Below, one piece after another: positions 25,140 to 33,582 of a stretch of DNA of 64,000 nucleotides; positions within the stretch are counted from its first letter, which is position 1; each line of letters begins with the position of its first letter. Source of the DNA: Streptomyces sp. NBC_00370. GTDB taxonomy: Bacteria; Actinomycetota; Actinomycetes; Streptomycetales; Streptomycetaceae. The translations under genes were made by a program, and so were the position numbers. A model generated the notes under the pieces. The model was given only the letters and a program-made list of their open reading frames with translations. It did no database searches and was not told the origin of the DNA. Where the stretch lies: NCBI RefSeq assembly GCF_036084755.1, contig NZ_CP107968.1, positions 1,912,501 through 1,976,500 of the forward strand, in the 5' to 3' direction.

Positions 25140-26390
25140 GTGCAGAACAACCAGCAAGTCGTGGTGACGGGCTTCGGCGCCCTCACCCCCGTCGGCAACG
25201 ACCGGGAAAGCACCTGGCAGGCGCTCCTCGCGGGCACGTCGGGGATCGCCCCGATCACGCGCTTCGACGCGTCGGGGATGGCGACCGGGATCGCCGGCGA
25301 GGTCAAGGGCTTCGACCCGGCCGACCTCTTCGACCGCAAGCGGCAGCGCCGCTCGGCCCGCTTCTCACAGCTGGCCGTGGCGGCGGCGCGGGAGGCTGTG
25401 GCCGACGCCGGCCTCACGGTCGGCGCGGCGGACGGCGGCATCGACGCCGAGCGCGTCGGGATCGTCCTGAACAACGCGGTCGCCGGGATGGACGGCGTCG
25501 AGGCGGCCGTCGACCTGATGCACGCCGATCCGCGCGGCGTCTCCCCGTACTTCGTGTCGTCCGTCATCCCGAACATGCCGGCCTGCGAGGTCGCCATCGA
25601 CCTCGGTGTGCGCGGCCCGGTCACGGCGAGCGCGCTGGCCTGCGCCAGCGGGATCTACGCCCTGCTGGAGGCGCGCAGGCTGATCCTGTCGGGCGAGGCC
25701 GACGTGGTGATCGCGGGCGGCACCGACTCGGCGATCACGCCGGTGATGTTCACCGGCCTGTCCAACATGGGCGCGCTGTCCCGCCGTAACGACGACCCGG
25801 CCCGTGCCAGCCGGCCGTTCGACGCCGACCGGGACGGCTTCGTCTTCGGCGAGGGCGCCGTCGTCTGTGTCCTGGAATCGGCCGAGCACGCACGCGCGCG
25901 TGGCGTCCGGGCGTACGCGGAGATCGCGGGCGGCGCGCTGACCTCGGACGCGTTCCATGTCAGCGCGCCCGACCCGAGCGGCGCGGGCGCGGTGGCGGCG
26001 ATGCGCGGGGCGCTGCGCTCGTCGGGCACCGAGGCGGCCGACGTGGACTACATCTGCGCCCATGGCACCAGCACCCGGATCAACGACCTCGCCGAGACCC
26101 GGGCGATCAAGGAGGTCTACCGGACGCACGCCTACGACACGGCGATCAGCTCGCCGAAGTCGATGGTCGGCCATCTCATCGGCGCCGCCGGCGCGCTGTC
26201 GGCGATGGTGTGCGCGCTGGCCATCAGGGACGGGGTCGTACCGCCGACGATCAATCTCGAAACGCCGGGCGAGGAGTGCGATCTCGACTACGTGCCCGGC
26301 ACGGCGCGCAAGACCGGGGTACGGGCGGCCGCGGTCAACGCCTTCGGCTTCGGCGGCCAGAACTGCGTGGCCGTGCTGAAAGCCGTCTGA
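25140..26390 (+). CDS. Beta-ketoacyl-ACP synthase II (FabF-like)
   Basis: 416 residues, GTG start after GCAGGAGGAAT. Thiolase-fold KAS II: active-site Cys168 in SALACASG, His in AHGTSTRINDLAETRAI and in MVGHLIGAAGA, and the FGFGGQN C-terminal loop. It would condense malonyl-ACP with an acyl primer. No acyl carrier protein gene lies in this operon, so it must use one from elsewhere or act on CoA substrates. It may extend a cyclohexyl-type primer; this is inference from position between the flavoprotein and ligase genes. Confidence 0.9.
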   Translation: MQNNQQVVVTGFGALTPVGNDRESTWQALLAGTSGIAPITRFDASGMATGIAGEVKGFDPADLFDRKRQRRSARFSQLAVAAAREAVADAGLTVGAADGGIDAERVGIVLNNAVAGMDGVEAAVDLMHADPRGVSPYFVSSVIPNMPACEVAIDLGVRGPVTASALACASGIYALLEARRLILSGEADVVIAGGTDSAITPVMFTGLSNMGALSRRNDDPARASRPFDADRDGFVFGEGAVVCVLESAEHARARGVRAYAEIAGGALTSDAFHVSAPDPSGAGAVAAMRGALRSSGTEAADVDYICAHGTSTRINDLAETRAIKEVYRTHAYDTAISSPKSMVGHLIGAAGALSAMVCALAIRDGVVPPTINLETPGEECDLDYVPGTARKTGVRAAAVNAFGFGGQNCVAVLKAV

Positions 26391-26440
26391 CGCCCTCCCC
26401 CGCCCACAAGGAACACCACAAGGAACGAAGGAACAACGCG

Positions 26441-28129
26441 ATGAACACCCCGGATCCGATAGACACCCCTCCACCCGGCTACGACCCGGCCGCCTTCCGC
26501 GCCGTCTTCGAGCGGCAGTTCACGTACTGGTCCGGCTTCCGGCGCAACGCCCACCGGTACGCGCGCTCGACCGCCATGTCCGACCCGGCGACCGGGCGGA
26601 GCTGGACGTACGCCGAGCTGGCGGCCGAGACCGAGCGCTGCGCCGCGGGGCTCGCCGCCGCCGGGGTGCGGGCGGGTGACCTGGTGGCGTACCAGCTCTT
26701 CAACGGGCCCGAGTTCGCGCTGCTCTATCTGGCCACCCAGCGGCTCGGCGCGATCGGCTCACCCGTCAACTTCCGGCTCGCGCCCGGCGAGACGGCCCAT
26801 GTGCTGGACAGCGGGCGCCCCGCCGCTTTCGTGTACGACACGGCCGTCGCCGAGAACGCGGGCCGCGCGCTGTCGCTCGCCGGGCACACCCCGGCGCTGG
26901 TCGCCCATGTCGAATCGGGCGCCCCCGACGACCGGCCGCTGCCGGGCTCCGTACCGTTCACCGAACTGGCCGCGAGCGGCGCGGACCTGGCGCCCCTGCC
27001 CGAACCCGCCGGCGGTATCTACACGGAGACCACCCGGCTCTACACCTCCGGCACCACGGGACTGCCCAAGGGCGTACCGCTCAACAACGCCACCGAGGTG
27101 CTCTCCGCGCATGACGTGATCATGCACTTCCCGCTGTCGCCAGAGGACCGCACACTCAACATGACGCCGTGGTTCCACCGGGGCGGTCTGTACGCGGGCG
27201 GCCCCAACCCGGTGTTCTACGCCGGCGGCGAGGTGGTGCCGCTGCGCCACTTCGACGCGGACACCGTCCTCGATCTGGTCCAGGAGCGGGGTCTCACCTT
27301 CCTGATCGGCGCGCCGACCAATCTGGAGCGGCTGGCCGACGCGCAGGAGCGGTCGGGGCGCGACCTGTCGACGCTGCGCGGCATCGTCACCATGGGCGCC
27401 CCGCTGGACCGGGCCGCCGCCCTGCGCTACCAGCGGGTGCTCACCCCGCGGATCTTCAACGGCTACGGCACGACCGAGGCGTTCTGGAACACCTTCCTGC
27501 GCCCGGTGGACCTGCCGGAGCACGCGGGCAGCGCGGGGCGCGCCTCCACCGACGACGACGTGGCGATCGTCAAGGTCTACGAGGACCGCAGGGCGGCGCC
27601 GGACGACCTGGCGGCGAAGGACGGCCAGGAGATCGGCGAGGTGATCGTCCGCTCCCCCAAGTCCGGGTACAGCTACATCGGACGGCCCGACGAGGAGGCG
27701 GAGAACTTCCGGGACGGCTGGCTCTACATCGGGGACCTGGCGACCTGGGACGAGGACGAGTACGTCACGATCGTCGGCCGCCGTGACGACATGATCCTGT
27801 CGGGCGGCGAGAACGTGCACCCCGTCCAGGTCGAGGAGATCCTGGGCGAGCTGCCGGGCGTCGCGGACTCGGCGGTGGTGGGGCTGCCCGACCCGGAGTG
27901 GGGGCAGCTGGTCACGGCGTACGTGGTGCGCAAGGACCCCGCCCTGACCGCCGAGGACTGCGAGAAGCACTGCCGCTCGCACCCCATGCTGGCCCCGTAC
28001 AAGCGGCCGCGCGCCTACCGGTTCGTGGACGCGCTGCCGACCACGGCGACCGGCAAGAAGATCCACTACCAGCTGCGCGAGCAGGTGGCGGCGGACGCGG
28101 CGGCCGGGCTGCTGGAGCGCCTGGGCTAG
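26441..28129 (+). CDS. Acyl-CoA ligase (ANL family), last gene of CHC-like operon
   Basis: 562 residues from ATG 26441 with AAGGAACGAAGGAAC upstream. ANL motifs: LYTSGTTGLPKGVPL (phosphate loop), NGYGTTEAFWNTF, WLYIGDLATWDEDEY, GGENVHPVQVEEILGELPG, and the C-terminal lysine in TTATGKKIHYQLRE. It activates a carboxylic acid as acyl-AMP then acyl-CoA. It is distinct from the ligase domain of the fusion protein, so the operon carries two activation steps, perhaps for the ring acid and for a later product. Starts 50 bp after the KAS. Confidence 0.9.
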   Translation: MNTPDPIDTPPPGYDPAAFRAVFERQFTYWSGFRRNAHRYARSTAMSDPATGRSWTYAELAAETERCAAGLAAAGVRAGDLVAYQLFNGPEFALLYLATQRLGAIGSPVNFRLAPGETAHVLDSGRPAAFVYDTAVAENAGRALSLAGHTPALVAHVESGAPDDRPLPGSVPFTELAASGADLAPLPEPAGGIYTETTRLYTSGTTGLPKGVPLNNATEVLSAHDVIMHFPLSPEDRTLNMTPWFHRGGLYAGGPNPVFYAGGEVVPLRHFDADTVLDLVQERGLTFLIGAPTNLERLADAQERSGRDLSTLRGIVTMGAPLDRAAALRYQRVLTPRIFNGYGTTEAFWNTFLRPVDLPEHAGSAGRASTDDDVAIVKVYEDRRAAPDDLAAKDGQEIGEVIVRSPKSGYSYIGRPDEEAENFRDGWLYIGDLATWDEDEYVTIVGRRDDMILSGGENVHPVQVEEILGELPGVADSAVVGLPDPEWGQLVTAYVVRKDPALTAEDCEKHCRSHPMLAPYKRPRAYRFVDALPTTATGKKIHYQLREQVAADAAAGLLERLG

Positions 28130-28156
28130 GTCGTGTCCGCGGACCTCAGCCCGGCC

Positions 28157-29029
28157 TCAGCGGACCCGGCGTGGCTGTGGCGCGTTTCCCGAGACGAGCG
28201 GGGAGCGCGCCAGCTCCACGCACCCGGCGGCGACCAGCCCGAGCCCCGCCAGCTCGGGCAGCAGCCACCAGCCGGTGCGCAGGGTCTCGCCGAAGAGCGT
28301 CACGCCGTAGGTGATGCTGATGAGCGCGTCGCCGAGGGTGAGCATCGGCTGGGACGCCACCAGCGACCCGGCCTGCAGGGCGTTCTGCAGCAGGAACAGC
28401 GCGCCGACCCCGGCGACGGCCGTGGCGTACAGCTGCCAGGAGGCGAACAGCGCGACGATGCCGTCGCCGTCCTCAAGACGCGCCACCGCGTCCTTCATCA
28501 GGGCGGCCGTCAGCGCGTACCCACAGGCGGCGGCGAGCCCGAACAGCGCGGCCCGCGGATTGCCGCGCACCCGCACGGCCACCGAGATCAGTACGGCCTC
28601 GAACCCCACGGTGATGATCAGCGCGGGGATCCAGGCGACCCCGCTCACGGTCTCGCTGCCACCGCCCGGCGCCGCACTGGCCATCCCCAGCGCCAGCCCG
28701 AAGGTCACGGCGGCGACGCCGTACCAGGCCGAGCGTGGCAGCTTGGTGTGGAAGACGTAGCCGGCGATCAGCAGGGTCGACGGCAGCTCGATGACGAAGA
28801 TCGGCTGGACCACGGCGATGGCGCCGGTGGCGAGGGCGATGGCCTGGCAGGCGGCTGCCACGATCACCAGGCCGATCCCCGCCAGCCACACCTTCTGCCG
28901 CAGCAGATGCCCGATCAGCGAGAGGTGCATCGCCTCCTTGTCGGGGACGGTGGAAGCGGCGCGGCGCTGGAGCACCGATGCGGAGCCGTTGCTGATGGCG
29001 GTCAGCACGGCGAACAGGACACTGATCAC
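28157..29029 (-). CDS. DMT-superfamily (EamA-like) membrane transporter
   Basis: 290 residues from GTG 29029. About nine to ten hydrophobic helices are visible, beginning VISVLFAVLTAISNGSASVL. FVIELPSTLLIAGY and SQPMLTLGDALISITYGVTL resemble the two halves of drug/metabolite exporters. Substrate unknown. It converges with the CHC-like operon (27 bp between stops) and could export a product, but it is not co-transcribed with it. It diverges from the RluA gene over 119 bp. Confidence 0.8.
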   Translation of the reverse strand: MISVLFAVLTAISNGSASVLQRRAASTVPDKEAMHLSLIGHLLRQKVWLAGIGLVIVAAACQAIALATGAIAVVQPIFVIELPSTLLIAGYVFHTKLPRSAWYGVAAVTFGLALGMASAAPGGGSETVSGVAWIPALIITVGFEAVLISVAVRVRGNPRAALFGLAAACGYALTAALMKDAVARLEDGDGIVALFASWQLYATAVAGVGALFLLQNALQAGSLVASQPMLTLGDALISITYGVTLFGETLRTGWWLLPELAGLGLVAAGCVELARSPLVSGNAPQPRRVR

Positions 29030-29148
29030 CGCACCATCATGCGGGTCGGGGCGCCGGGAACCGGCGCCGGACCTGGCCGAGGCCGCCCGCACGGTCCGAA
29101 TGAGGTACGTTCCAGCGGTCCGGAACCGGCGAGTGAGGAACACGGCGG

Positions 29149-30096
29149 GTGCGCAGAAAACGAATCCCGGCCGCGCCGCTGCCCCAGCGGAACGGGGTCG
29201 ACCCGGTGCGGCTGCGGCTCCCGGCCGACCCCGCGGGGGCCTGGCCCACCGTGCGGGACCATCTGGTCGCACGGTTCGCCGGGGCCGTCGGGGTGCCGGA
29301 GGTCGACGGCATGTTCCGCGACGGACGGTTCGTGGACGCGGACGGGCGGTCCGTCGCGCCCGGGGAGCCGTACACCGTAGGCCGTTGGCTGTGGTTCCAC
29401 CGGGACGCGGCCCCCGAGGAGCGGGTGCCGTTCGAGATCGGGGTGGTGTACCGCGACGACCGGATCGTGATCGCCGACAAACCGCACTTCCTGGCGACGA
29501 CCCCGCGCGGCAGCCATGTCACCGAGACGCTGGTGGCCAGGGCCCGCCACGAACTGGACCTCCCCGCCCTCCAGCCGGCCCACCGCCTGGACCGCCTGAC
29601 GGCGGGCCTCGTCCTGCTGGTGGTACGCCCCGAGCTGCGCGGCGCGTACCAGACCCTGTTCCGGGACCGGCTGGTGCGCAAGGAGTACGAGGCCATCGCC
29701 CCGTACGACCCGGCAGTGCCCCTGCCGACGACGGTCCGCAGCCGCATCGAGAAGGAACGCGGGGTACTGACGGCCCGTGAGGTGCCCGGCGAGCCCAACA
29801 GCGAGAGCCGGATCGAGCTGCTGTCCCACGACGCCGACGCCGACGCCGGCCACGCCCGCTACCGCCTGCTGCCCACCACCGGCCGCACGCACCAACTGCG
29901 CGTCCACATGAACGCGTTGGGCCTCCCCCTGCTGGACGACCCGCTGTACCCGACGGTCCTCCCACCGGCCCCGGACGACTACAGCCGCCCGCTGCGGCTG
30001 CTGGCGAGGGTGCTGGAGTTCAGGGACCCGGTGACCGGCGAACAACGGCACTTCGAAAGCGCCTGGCGGCTCGCCGGGCCCTCGGCCGATAGTTGA
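29149..30096 (+). CDS. RluA-family pseudouridine synthase
   Basis: 315 residues from GTG 29149 (GAGGAA upstream). The catalytic block is LQPAHRLDRLTAGLVLLVV with the nucleophilic Asp in HRLDR, followed by RKEYEAI and TTGRTHQLRVHMNALGLPLL. The N-terminal 90 residues carry a divergent S4-like segment (VGRWLWFHRD). It isomerises specific uridines in rRNA or tRNA. It overlaps the next annotated start region; likely a housekeeping gene. Confidence 0.9.
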   Translation: MRRKRIPAAPLPQRNGVDPVRLRLPADPAGAWPTVRDHLVARFAGAVGVPEVDGMFRDGRFVDADGRSVAPGEPYTVGRWLWFHRDAAPEERVPFEIGVVYRDDRIVIADKPHFLATTPRGSHVTETLVARARHELDLPALQPAHRLDRLTAGLVLLVVRPELRGAYQTLFRDRLVRKEYEAIAPYDPAVPLPTTVRSRIEKERGVLTAREVPGEPNSESRIELLSHDADADAGHARYRLLPTTGRTHQLRVHMNALGLPLLDDPLYPTVLPPAPDDYSRPLRLLARVLEFRDPVTGEQRHFESAWRLAGPSADS

Positions 30097-30134
30097 TACG
30101 GCCCGACCCCCACGACTCGATCGAGGTACCTGTG

Positions 30135-30827
30135 ATGCGCAAGGTCCGAAGCGTCACCCCGGCCGCGCGCAAGCACGAGTTGCCCGACGGCGCCCCCGGC
30201 CCCGCTCCTGCCGACGTCCTGCCCTACCTCGTCCATCTGCCGGAGGACTACGACGCCGACTCCGGGCGCAGCTGGCCGCTGGTGCTGTTCCTGCACGGCG
30301 CCGGCGAACGCGGCTCCGACCTGGACTCGGCAACGGTCCACGGCATACCGAAACTGGCGGAGGCCGGCCACGAGTTCCCCTTCGTGATCGCCACGCCACA
30401 ATGCCCCGCGTCCAGCCAATGGGTCGCCGAGCTGACCACGCTCGCCGGGCTGCTGGACGACGTCGCCGCCGACTACCGCATCGACCCGTCCCGCGTCTAC
30501 GCCACCGGTCTGAGCATGGGCGGCTTCGGCACCTGGAGCCTGGCCGTCCGCTACCCCGAACGCTTCGCCGCCATCGCCCCGGTCTGCGGAGGCCTGTGGC
30601 TGCAGGACGTCGACCCCATCCGCCACCTGCCGGTCTGGGCGTTCCACGGCGAGGAGGACAAGACCGTCCCGATCGAGTTGACCGAAGAGATCGTGGCAGG
30701 CCTCGAAGCGCTGGACGCGGACGTCCGCTTCACCCGGTACGAGGGCGTCGGCCACGACTCCTGGACCCGGACCTACGACAACCCCGACCTCTACACCTGG
30801 CTCCTGGCCCACCACCGCACCGACTGA
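30135..30827 (+). CDS. Carboxylesterase / PHB-depolymerase-like alpha/beta hydrolase
   Basis: 230 residues; ATG 30135 has GAGG nine bases upstream. Oxyanion motif LFLHGAGERGSD, nucleophile GLSMGGFGTW (GxSxG), Asp in HGEEDKTVP and His in GVGHDSWTRT complete a triad. No signal peptide, so it is cytosolic. The family includes dienelactone- and phospholipase-like esterases that act on short acyl esters. It follows rluA closely and may be co-transcribed. Confidence 0.85.
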   Translation: MRKVRSVTPAARKHELPDGAPGPAPADVLPYLVHLPEDYDADSGRSWPLVLFLHGAGERGSDLDSATVHGIPKLAEAGHEFPFVIATPQCPASSQWVAELTTLAGLLDDVAADYRIDPSRVYATGLSMGGFGTWSLAVRYPERFAAIAPVCGGLWLQDVDPIRHLPVWAFHGEEDKTVPIELTEEIVAGLEALDADVRFTRYEGVGHDSWTRTYDNPDLYTWLLAHHRTD

Positions 30828-30873
30828 GCCCGCGCGCGTCAGTCGGCGCGCTTCTCGCGGGGTACGCGGATCG

Positions 30874-31458
30874 TCAGGAGGTCGGGTCGGCGACCGGTGC
30901 GGGCGCGGCCAGGGTGTGCAGATCGTTGAACGCTTGAAGGAGGTGTGCGTCCAAGGGCTGTGCGGGGTCGTCGATCCAGGCTTGGGCCGCGTGGTGGAAG
31001 GTGGCCCAGCCGGTATGTGCGGCCAGATCGGCCAGCCCGGCGGGGACATCGCGCCGGCGTAGCGCCTCCGCCATGGCTTCCGTGAGGGCTGCGCCCTTGG
31101 CCAAGTCGCGTTCCCGGAGCGCCGGCGTCCTGGCGATGACCGCCAGTCGCGGCTCGGAGAACGGGCGGTTTTCCTCAAGGATCCGGCCGGCCTTGCGGAA
31201 GGCGCACAGCAGAATACCGAGCGGCTGCAGGCCGTCGGGGGCGTCGGCGACCTCTTGGACCAGCGCGGCGCGCAGGTCGGCTTCGCCGTCGAAGAGCACC
31301 TCACGCTTGTCCGGGAAGTGCCGGAAGAACGTGCGCTCGTTGATGCCTGCTCGGGCGGCGATCTCGGCCGTGGTGGTCCGGTCGAACCCGCGCTCCCGGT
31401 ACAGCTCCAGAGCCGCCTGCTGAAGGCGGCGGCGCGCTTCTGCTCCGCTTCGTGGCAC
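30874..31458 (-). CDS. TetR-family repressor of the adjacent epimerase gene
   Basis: 194 residues from GTG 31458 (VPRSGAEARRRLQQAALELY). The helix-turn-helix is TTTAEIAARAGINERTFFRH. The ligand domain begins near residue 65. It diverges from the NAD-dependent epimerase gene, and three equally spaced palindromes lie between them, so it very probably represses itself and that gene. Third-position G+C looks lower than in neighbours, as in the epimerase, which suggests transfer as a unit. Ligand unknown. Confidence 0.88.
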   Translation of the reverse strand: MPRSGAEARRRLQQAALELYRERGFDRTTTAEIAARAGINERTFFRHFPDKREVLFDGEADLRAALVQEVADAPDGLQPLGILLCAFRKAGRILEENRPFSEPRLAVIARTPALRERDLAKGAALTEAMAEALRRRDVPAGLADLAAHTGWATFHHAAQAWIDDPAQPLDAHLLQAFNDLHTLAAPAPVADPTS

Positions 31459-31500
31459 CCCCCGAAGATACCGCACACGCCAGCGACTGACATGACTTGA

Positions 31501-31561
31501 CGCCAGTGACTGGCGCTACGTAATGTCAGTGACTGGCGCTACTTAGTGCCAGTGACTGGCG
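31501..31561. promoter_or_regulatory. Three TetR-type operators at 23-bp spacing
   Basis: CGCCAGTGACTGGCG (31501-31515), TGTCAGTGACTGGCG (31524-31538) and TGCCAGTGACTGGCG (31547-31561). The shared CAGTGACTGGCG begins at 31504, 31527 and 31550, exactly 23 bp apart. Each is a 15-bp palindrome around one central base (one arm weaker in the second and third). They lie between the divergent tetR and epimerase starts. Confidence 0.88.
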
Positions 31562-31634
31562 TTAACGGAAGTCTTCTGCCCGGTGTCGCTGGTGCGGCGA
31601 CCCGTGCGCACCCCCCCCCCAGAGAGAGCGTTTC

Positions 31635-32546
31635 ATGCATATTTTCGTCACTGGTGGTTCCGGCCAGACCGGTCCCGCCGTCGTCGCCGAGCTCGTCGCG
31701 GCCGGCCACCACGTCACTGGTCTGGCGCGCTTCGGCACCGCCGCCGCGCGGCTTGAGTCGCTCGGCGCCACACCGCACCACGGCTCCCTGGACGACCACG
31801 ACAGCCTGCGCCGCGGCGCCGAAGCAGCCGATGGCGTTCTGCACATGGCCTACGGCGGCGACTTCTCCGACCTCGACGACATGATGAGGCGCGACCGGAC
31901 CGCGATCGAGGCGCTCGGCCAACCGTTGGAACACTCGGGCAAGCCGCTCGTCGTCACCTCGGGCACGCTGGTCATGCCCGCAGGCCGGGAGAGCACCGAG
32001 AAGGACGAGCCAGACACGACCGGCATCGCCGCCTTCCGCATCGCGGGCGAGCGAGCCTGTCTGGACTTCGCCGCTCTGGGCGTACGCGCGAGCGTGGTTC
32101 GCCTCGCTCCTACCGTCCATGGCCCCGAGGACCACGGCTTCATTCCCATGCTCGTCGCGACCGCACGGAGGACCGGCGTCTCGGCTTATGTGGGCGACGG
32201 CACCAACCGGTGGCCCGCGGTACACCGGCTCGACGCCGCGGTCCTGTTCCGGCTGGCGCTGGAGAAGGCTCCTGCCGGCAGCGTGCTGCACGGAGTGGCC
32301 GAAAGCGGCGTCACCATGAAGGACATCGCGCAGACGATCGCCCGTGGCCTGGATCTGCCGACGGTCTCGCTGACGCCCGACCAGGCTGCCGGGCACTACG
32401 CCGGCCCGTTCATGGCCAGGGTCTACGGCTTCGACGCCCCGGTCTCCAGCGCTCACACGCGGGAACTGCTCGGCTGGTCGCCCACCCACCCGACACTGCT
32501 CGACGATCTCAAGCATGGCGACTACCTGACCGCTCCGGCGTCCTGA
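31635..32546 (+). CDS. NAD(P)-dependent epimerase / extended SDR
   Basis: 303 residues, MHIFVTGGSGQTGPAVVAEL giving the extended-SDR glycine motif TGGSGQTG. LHMAYGGD and VVTSGTLVMP follow, and the usual YxxxK is replaced by a region around GIAAFRIAGERACLD, so the catalytic Tyr is not obvious. Such atypical NmrA/epimerase-like proteins are often quinone or aldehyde reductases induced by a divergent TetR. A run of ten C (31611-31620) precedes the AGAGAGAG ribosome-site region. Controlled by the three upstream operators. Confidence 0.85.
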   Translation: MHIFVTGGSGQTGPAVVAELVAAGHHVTGLARFGTAAARLESLGATPHHGSLDDHDSLRRGAEAADGVLHMAYGGDFSDLDDMMRRDRTAIEALGQPLEHSGKPLVVTSGTLVMPAGRESTEKDEPDTTGIAAFRIAGERACLDFAALGVRASVVRLAPTVHGPEDHGFIPMLVATARRTGVSAYVGDGTNRWPAVHRLDAAVLFRLALEKAPAGSVLHGVAESGVTMKDIAQTIARGLDLPTVSLTPDQAAGHYAGPFMARVYGFDAPVSSAHTRELLGWSPTHPTLLDDLKHGDYLTAPAS

Positions 32547-32576
32547 CCCCGGAGGGAAACGCGCCGCGCGTCAGTC

Positions 32577-32837
32577 GGCGTCCCAGTTCTGGCCCGCCGC
32601 GGCCGGGTCCCGGCGGGGCCCGAGGGGCCGTTGGCCGTGCCGCTGTGCGGTGACGATGAGGCCGCGCTGGAGGTCGTCCGCACACTCGTACGGGACACCG
32701 GCTGCGTCCCGTACGACGGCGGCGGGCTCGCGCGGGCCGATCTGCTGGAGGCCGCCACCGCCTTTCTCATCGGGCTGTGGCGGACCGGCCAGGACCCGCG
32801 GGCGATGCTGCCGCCGTTCGCCCTCGCCACGAGCTGA
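32577..32837 (+). pseudogene. Remnant of a NADP/F420-type oxidoreductase gene
   Basis: The open frame reads VPVLARRGRVPAGPEGPLAV then PLCGDDEAALEVVRTLVRDT and ends ALATS at 32837. This resembles only the C-terminal third of F420-dependent NADP reductase-like proteins (GDD..A...V..LV.D.G..P.D.G.L). No Rossmann N-terminus exists: the same frame has the epimerase stop 31 bp upstream. I read it as a 5'-truncated gene, possibly cut when the tetR-epimerase module arrived. A short real protein from ATG-like GTG/TTG 32631 is less likely. Confidence 0.5.
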
Positions 32838-32850
32838 GCGGTAGGAGCAG

Positions 32851-33180
32851 TCAGAACAGCGCCGTCACACCGAACGCCGCCAGCGCCACCGTGCAGACCG
32901 TGGCCGTGACGGCGGCGCGCAGCCGGATCGGCCTCGGCCGGGCCGTGCTGAGCGCGAGGACCCGGCGGTGGGCCACCGCCAGGAAACCCACCCAGCCGAG
33001 CGCGCTCAGCGCGGTCGCCGCGATACCGGCCGCCGTACCGCCCTGGTGGAGCACCTGCCGGACGGCGAGTACGGCGGCCACGGTGTACGAGAGCGTCGTG
33101 CGCCGCCAGGCCAGCCGGGTGCGTTCCGGCTGGAGCCCGGGGTCCGCGCCCTCCCGGCCCCCGGCGGGCACGTCCGCCAT
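32851..33180 (-). CDS. DUF202 family membrane protein
   Basis: 109 residues, MADVPAGGREGADPGLQPER then TRLAWRRTTLSYTV. Three hydrophobic helices follow. The conserved ERTRLAWRRT motif is the DUF202 signature. Its ATG overlaps the stop of the upstream DUF202 gene by one base (TGATG). These short membrane proteins usually come in such pairs; the function is unknown. Confidence 0.85.
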   Translation of the reverse strand: MADVPAGGREGADPGLQPERTRLAWRRTTLSYTVAAVLAVRQVLHQGGTAAGIAATALSALGWVGFLAVAHRRVLALSTARPRPIRLRAAVTATVCTVALAAFGVTALF

Positions 33181-33572
33181 CAGCCGGCCCGGCCCAGCAG
33201 TACGACGATCAGCATCGCCACGGCGACCACCCCGACCGCCAGGCTCAGCAGCGTCGGGAAGCGGGTCACCGGCAGATCGTCGCCGCGCCGCATCGCGCGC
33301 TCGCAACGTACCCAGTGGTTGACGGCCCGCAGCGCGGACAGCGCGCCGACAGCGAGCAGTGCGACGGCCAGCCCGGCCCGCACGCCGCCGCCCAGACGCG
33401 GCAGGAACTGGTCGACCGCGAAGCCGCCGCCGACCAGGGCGAGCGCGGTACGGATCCACGCCAGGAACGTGCGCTCGTTGGCCAGCGAGAAGCGGTAGTC
33501 GGGGGTCTCGCCCTCGTCGCCCATCCGCTGCGGCGTGAACCACAGCCGCAGGCTCCGTGCAAAGTCGCTCAC
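33180..33572 (-). CDS. YidH-type DUF202 membrane protein
   Basis: 130 residues from GTG 33572 (VSDFARSLRLWFTPQRMGDE). It contains YRFSLANERTFLAWIRTALA, the DUF202/YidH signature, then three transmembrane helices ending VVLLGRAG. A second GTG at 33581 is possible. It lies immediately downstream of the Nudix gene in the same direction and is translationally linked to the second DUF202 gene. Confidence 0.87.
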   Translation of the reverse strand: MSDFARSLRLWFTPQRMGDEGETPDYRFSLANERTFLAWIRTALALVGGGFAVDQFLPRLGGGVRAGLAVALLAVGALSALRAVNHWVRCERAMRRGDDLPVTRFPTLLSLAVGVVAVAMLIVVLLGRAG

Positions 33573-33582
33573 CAGCGGCACC

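Noticed and set aside
22901..25624. A 907-codon minus-strand frame
   Set aside because: Antisense to the flavoprotein and KAS genes; no recognisable family and biased composition.
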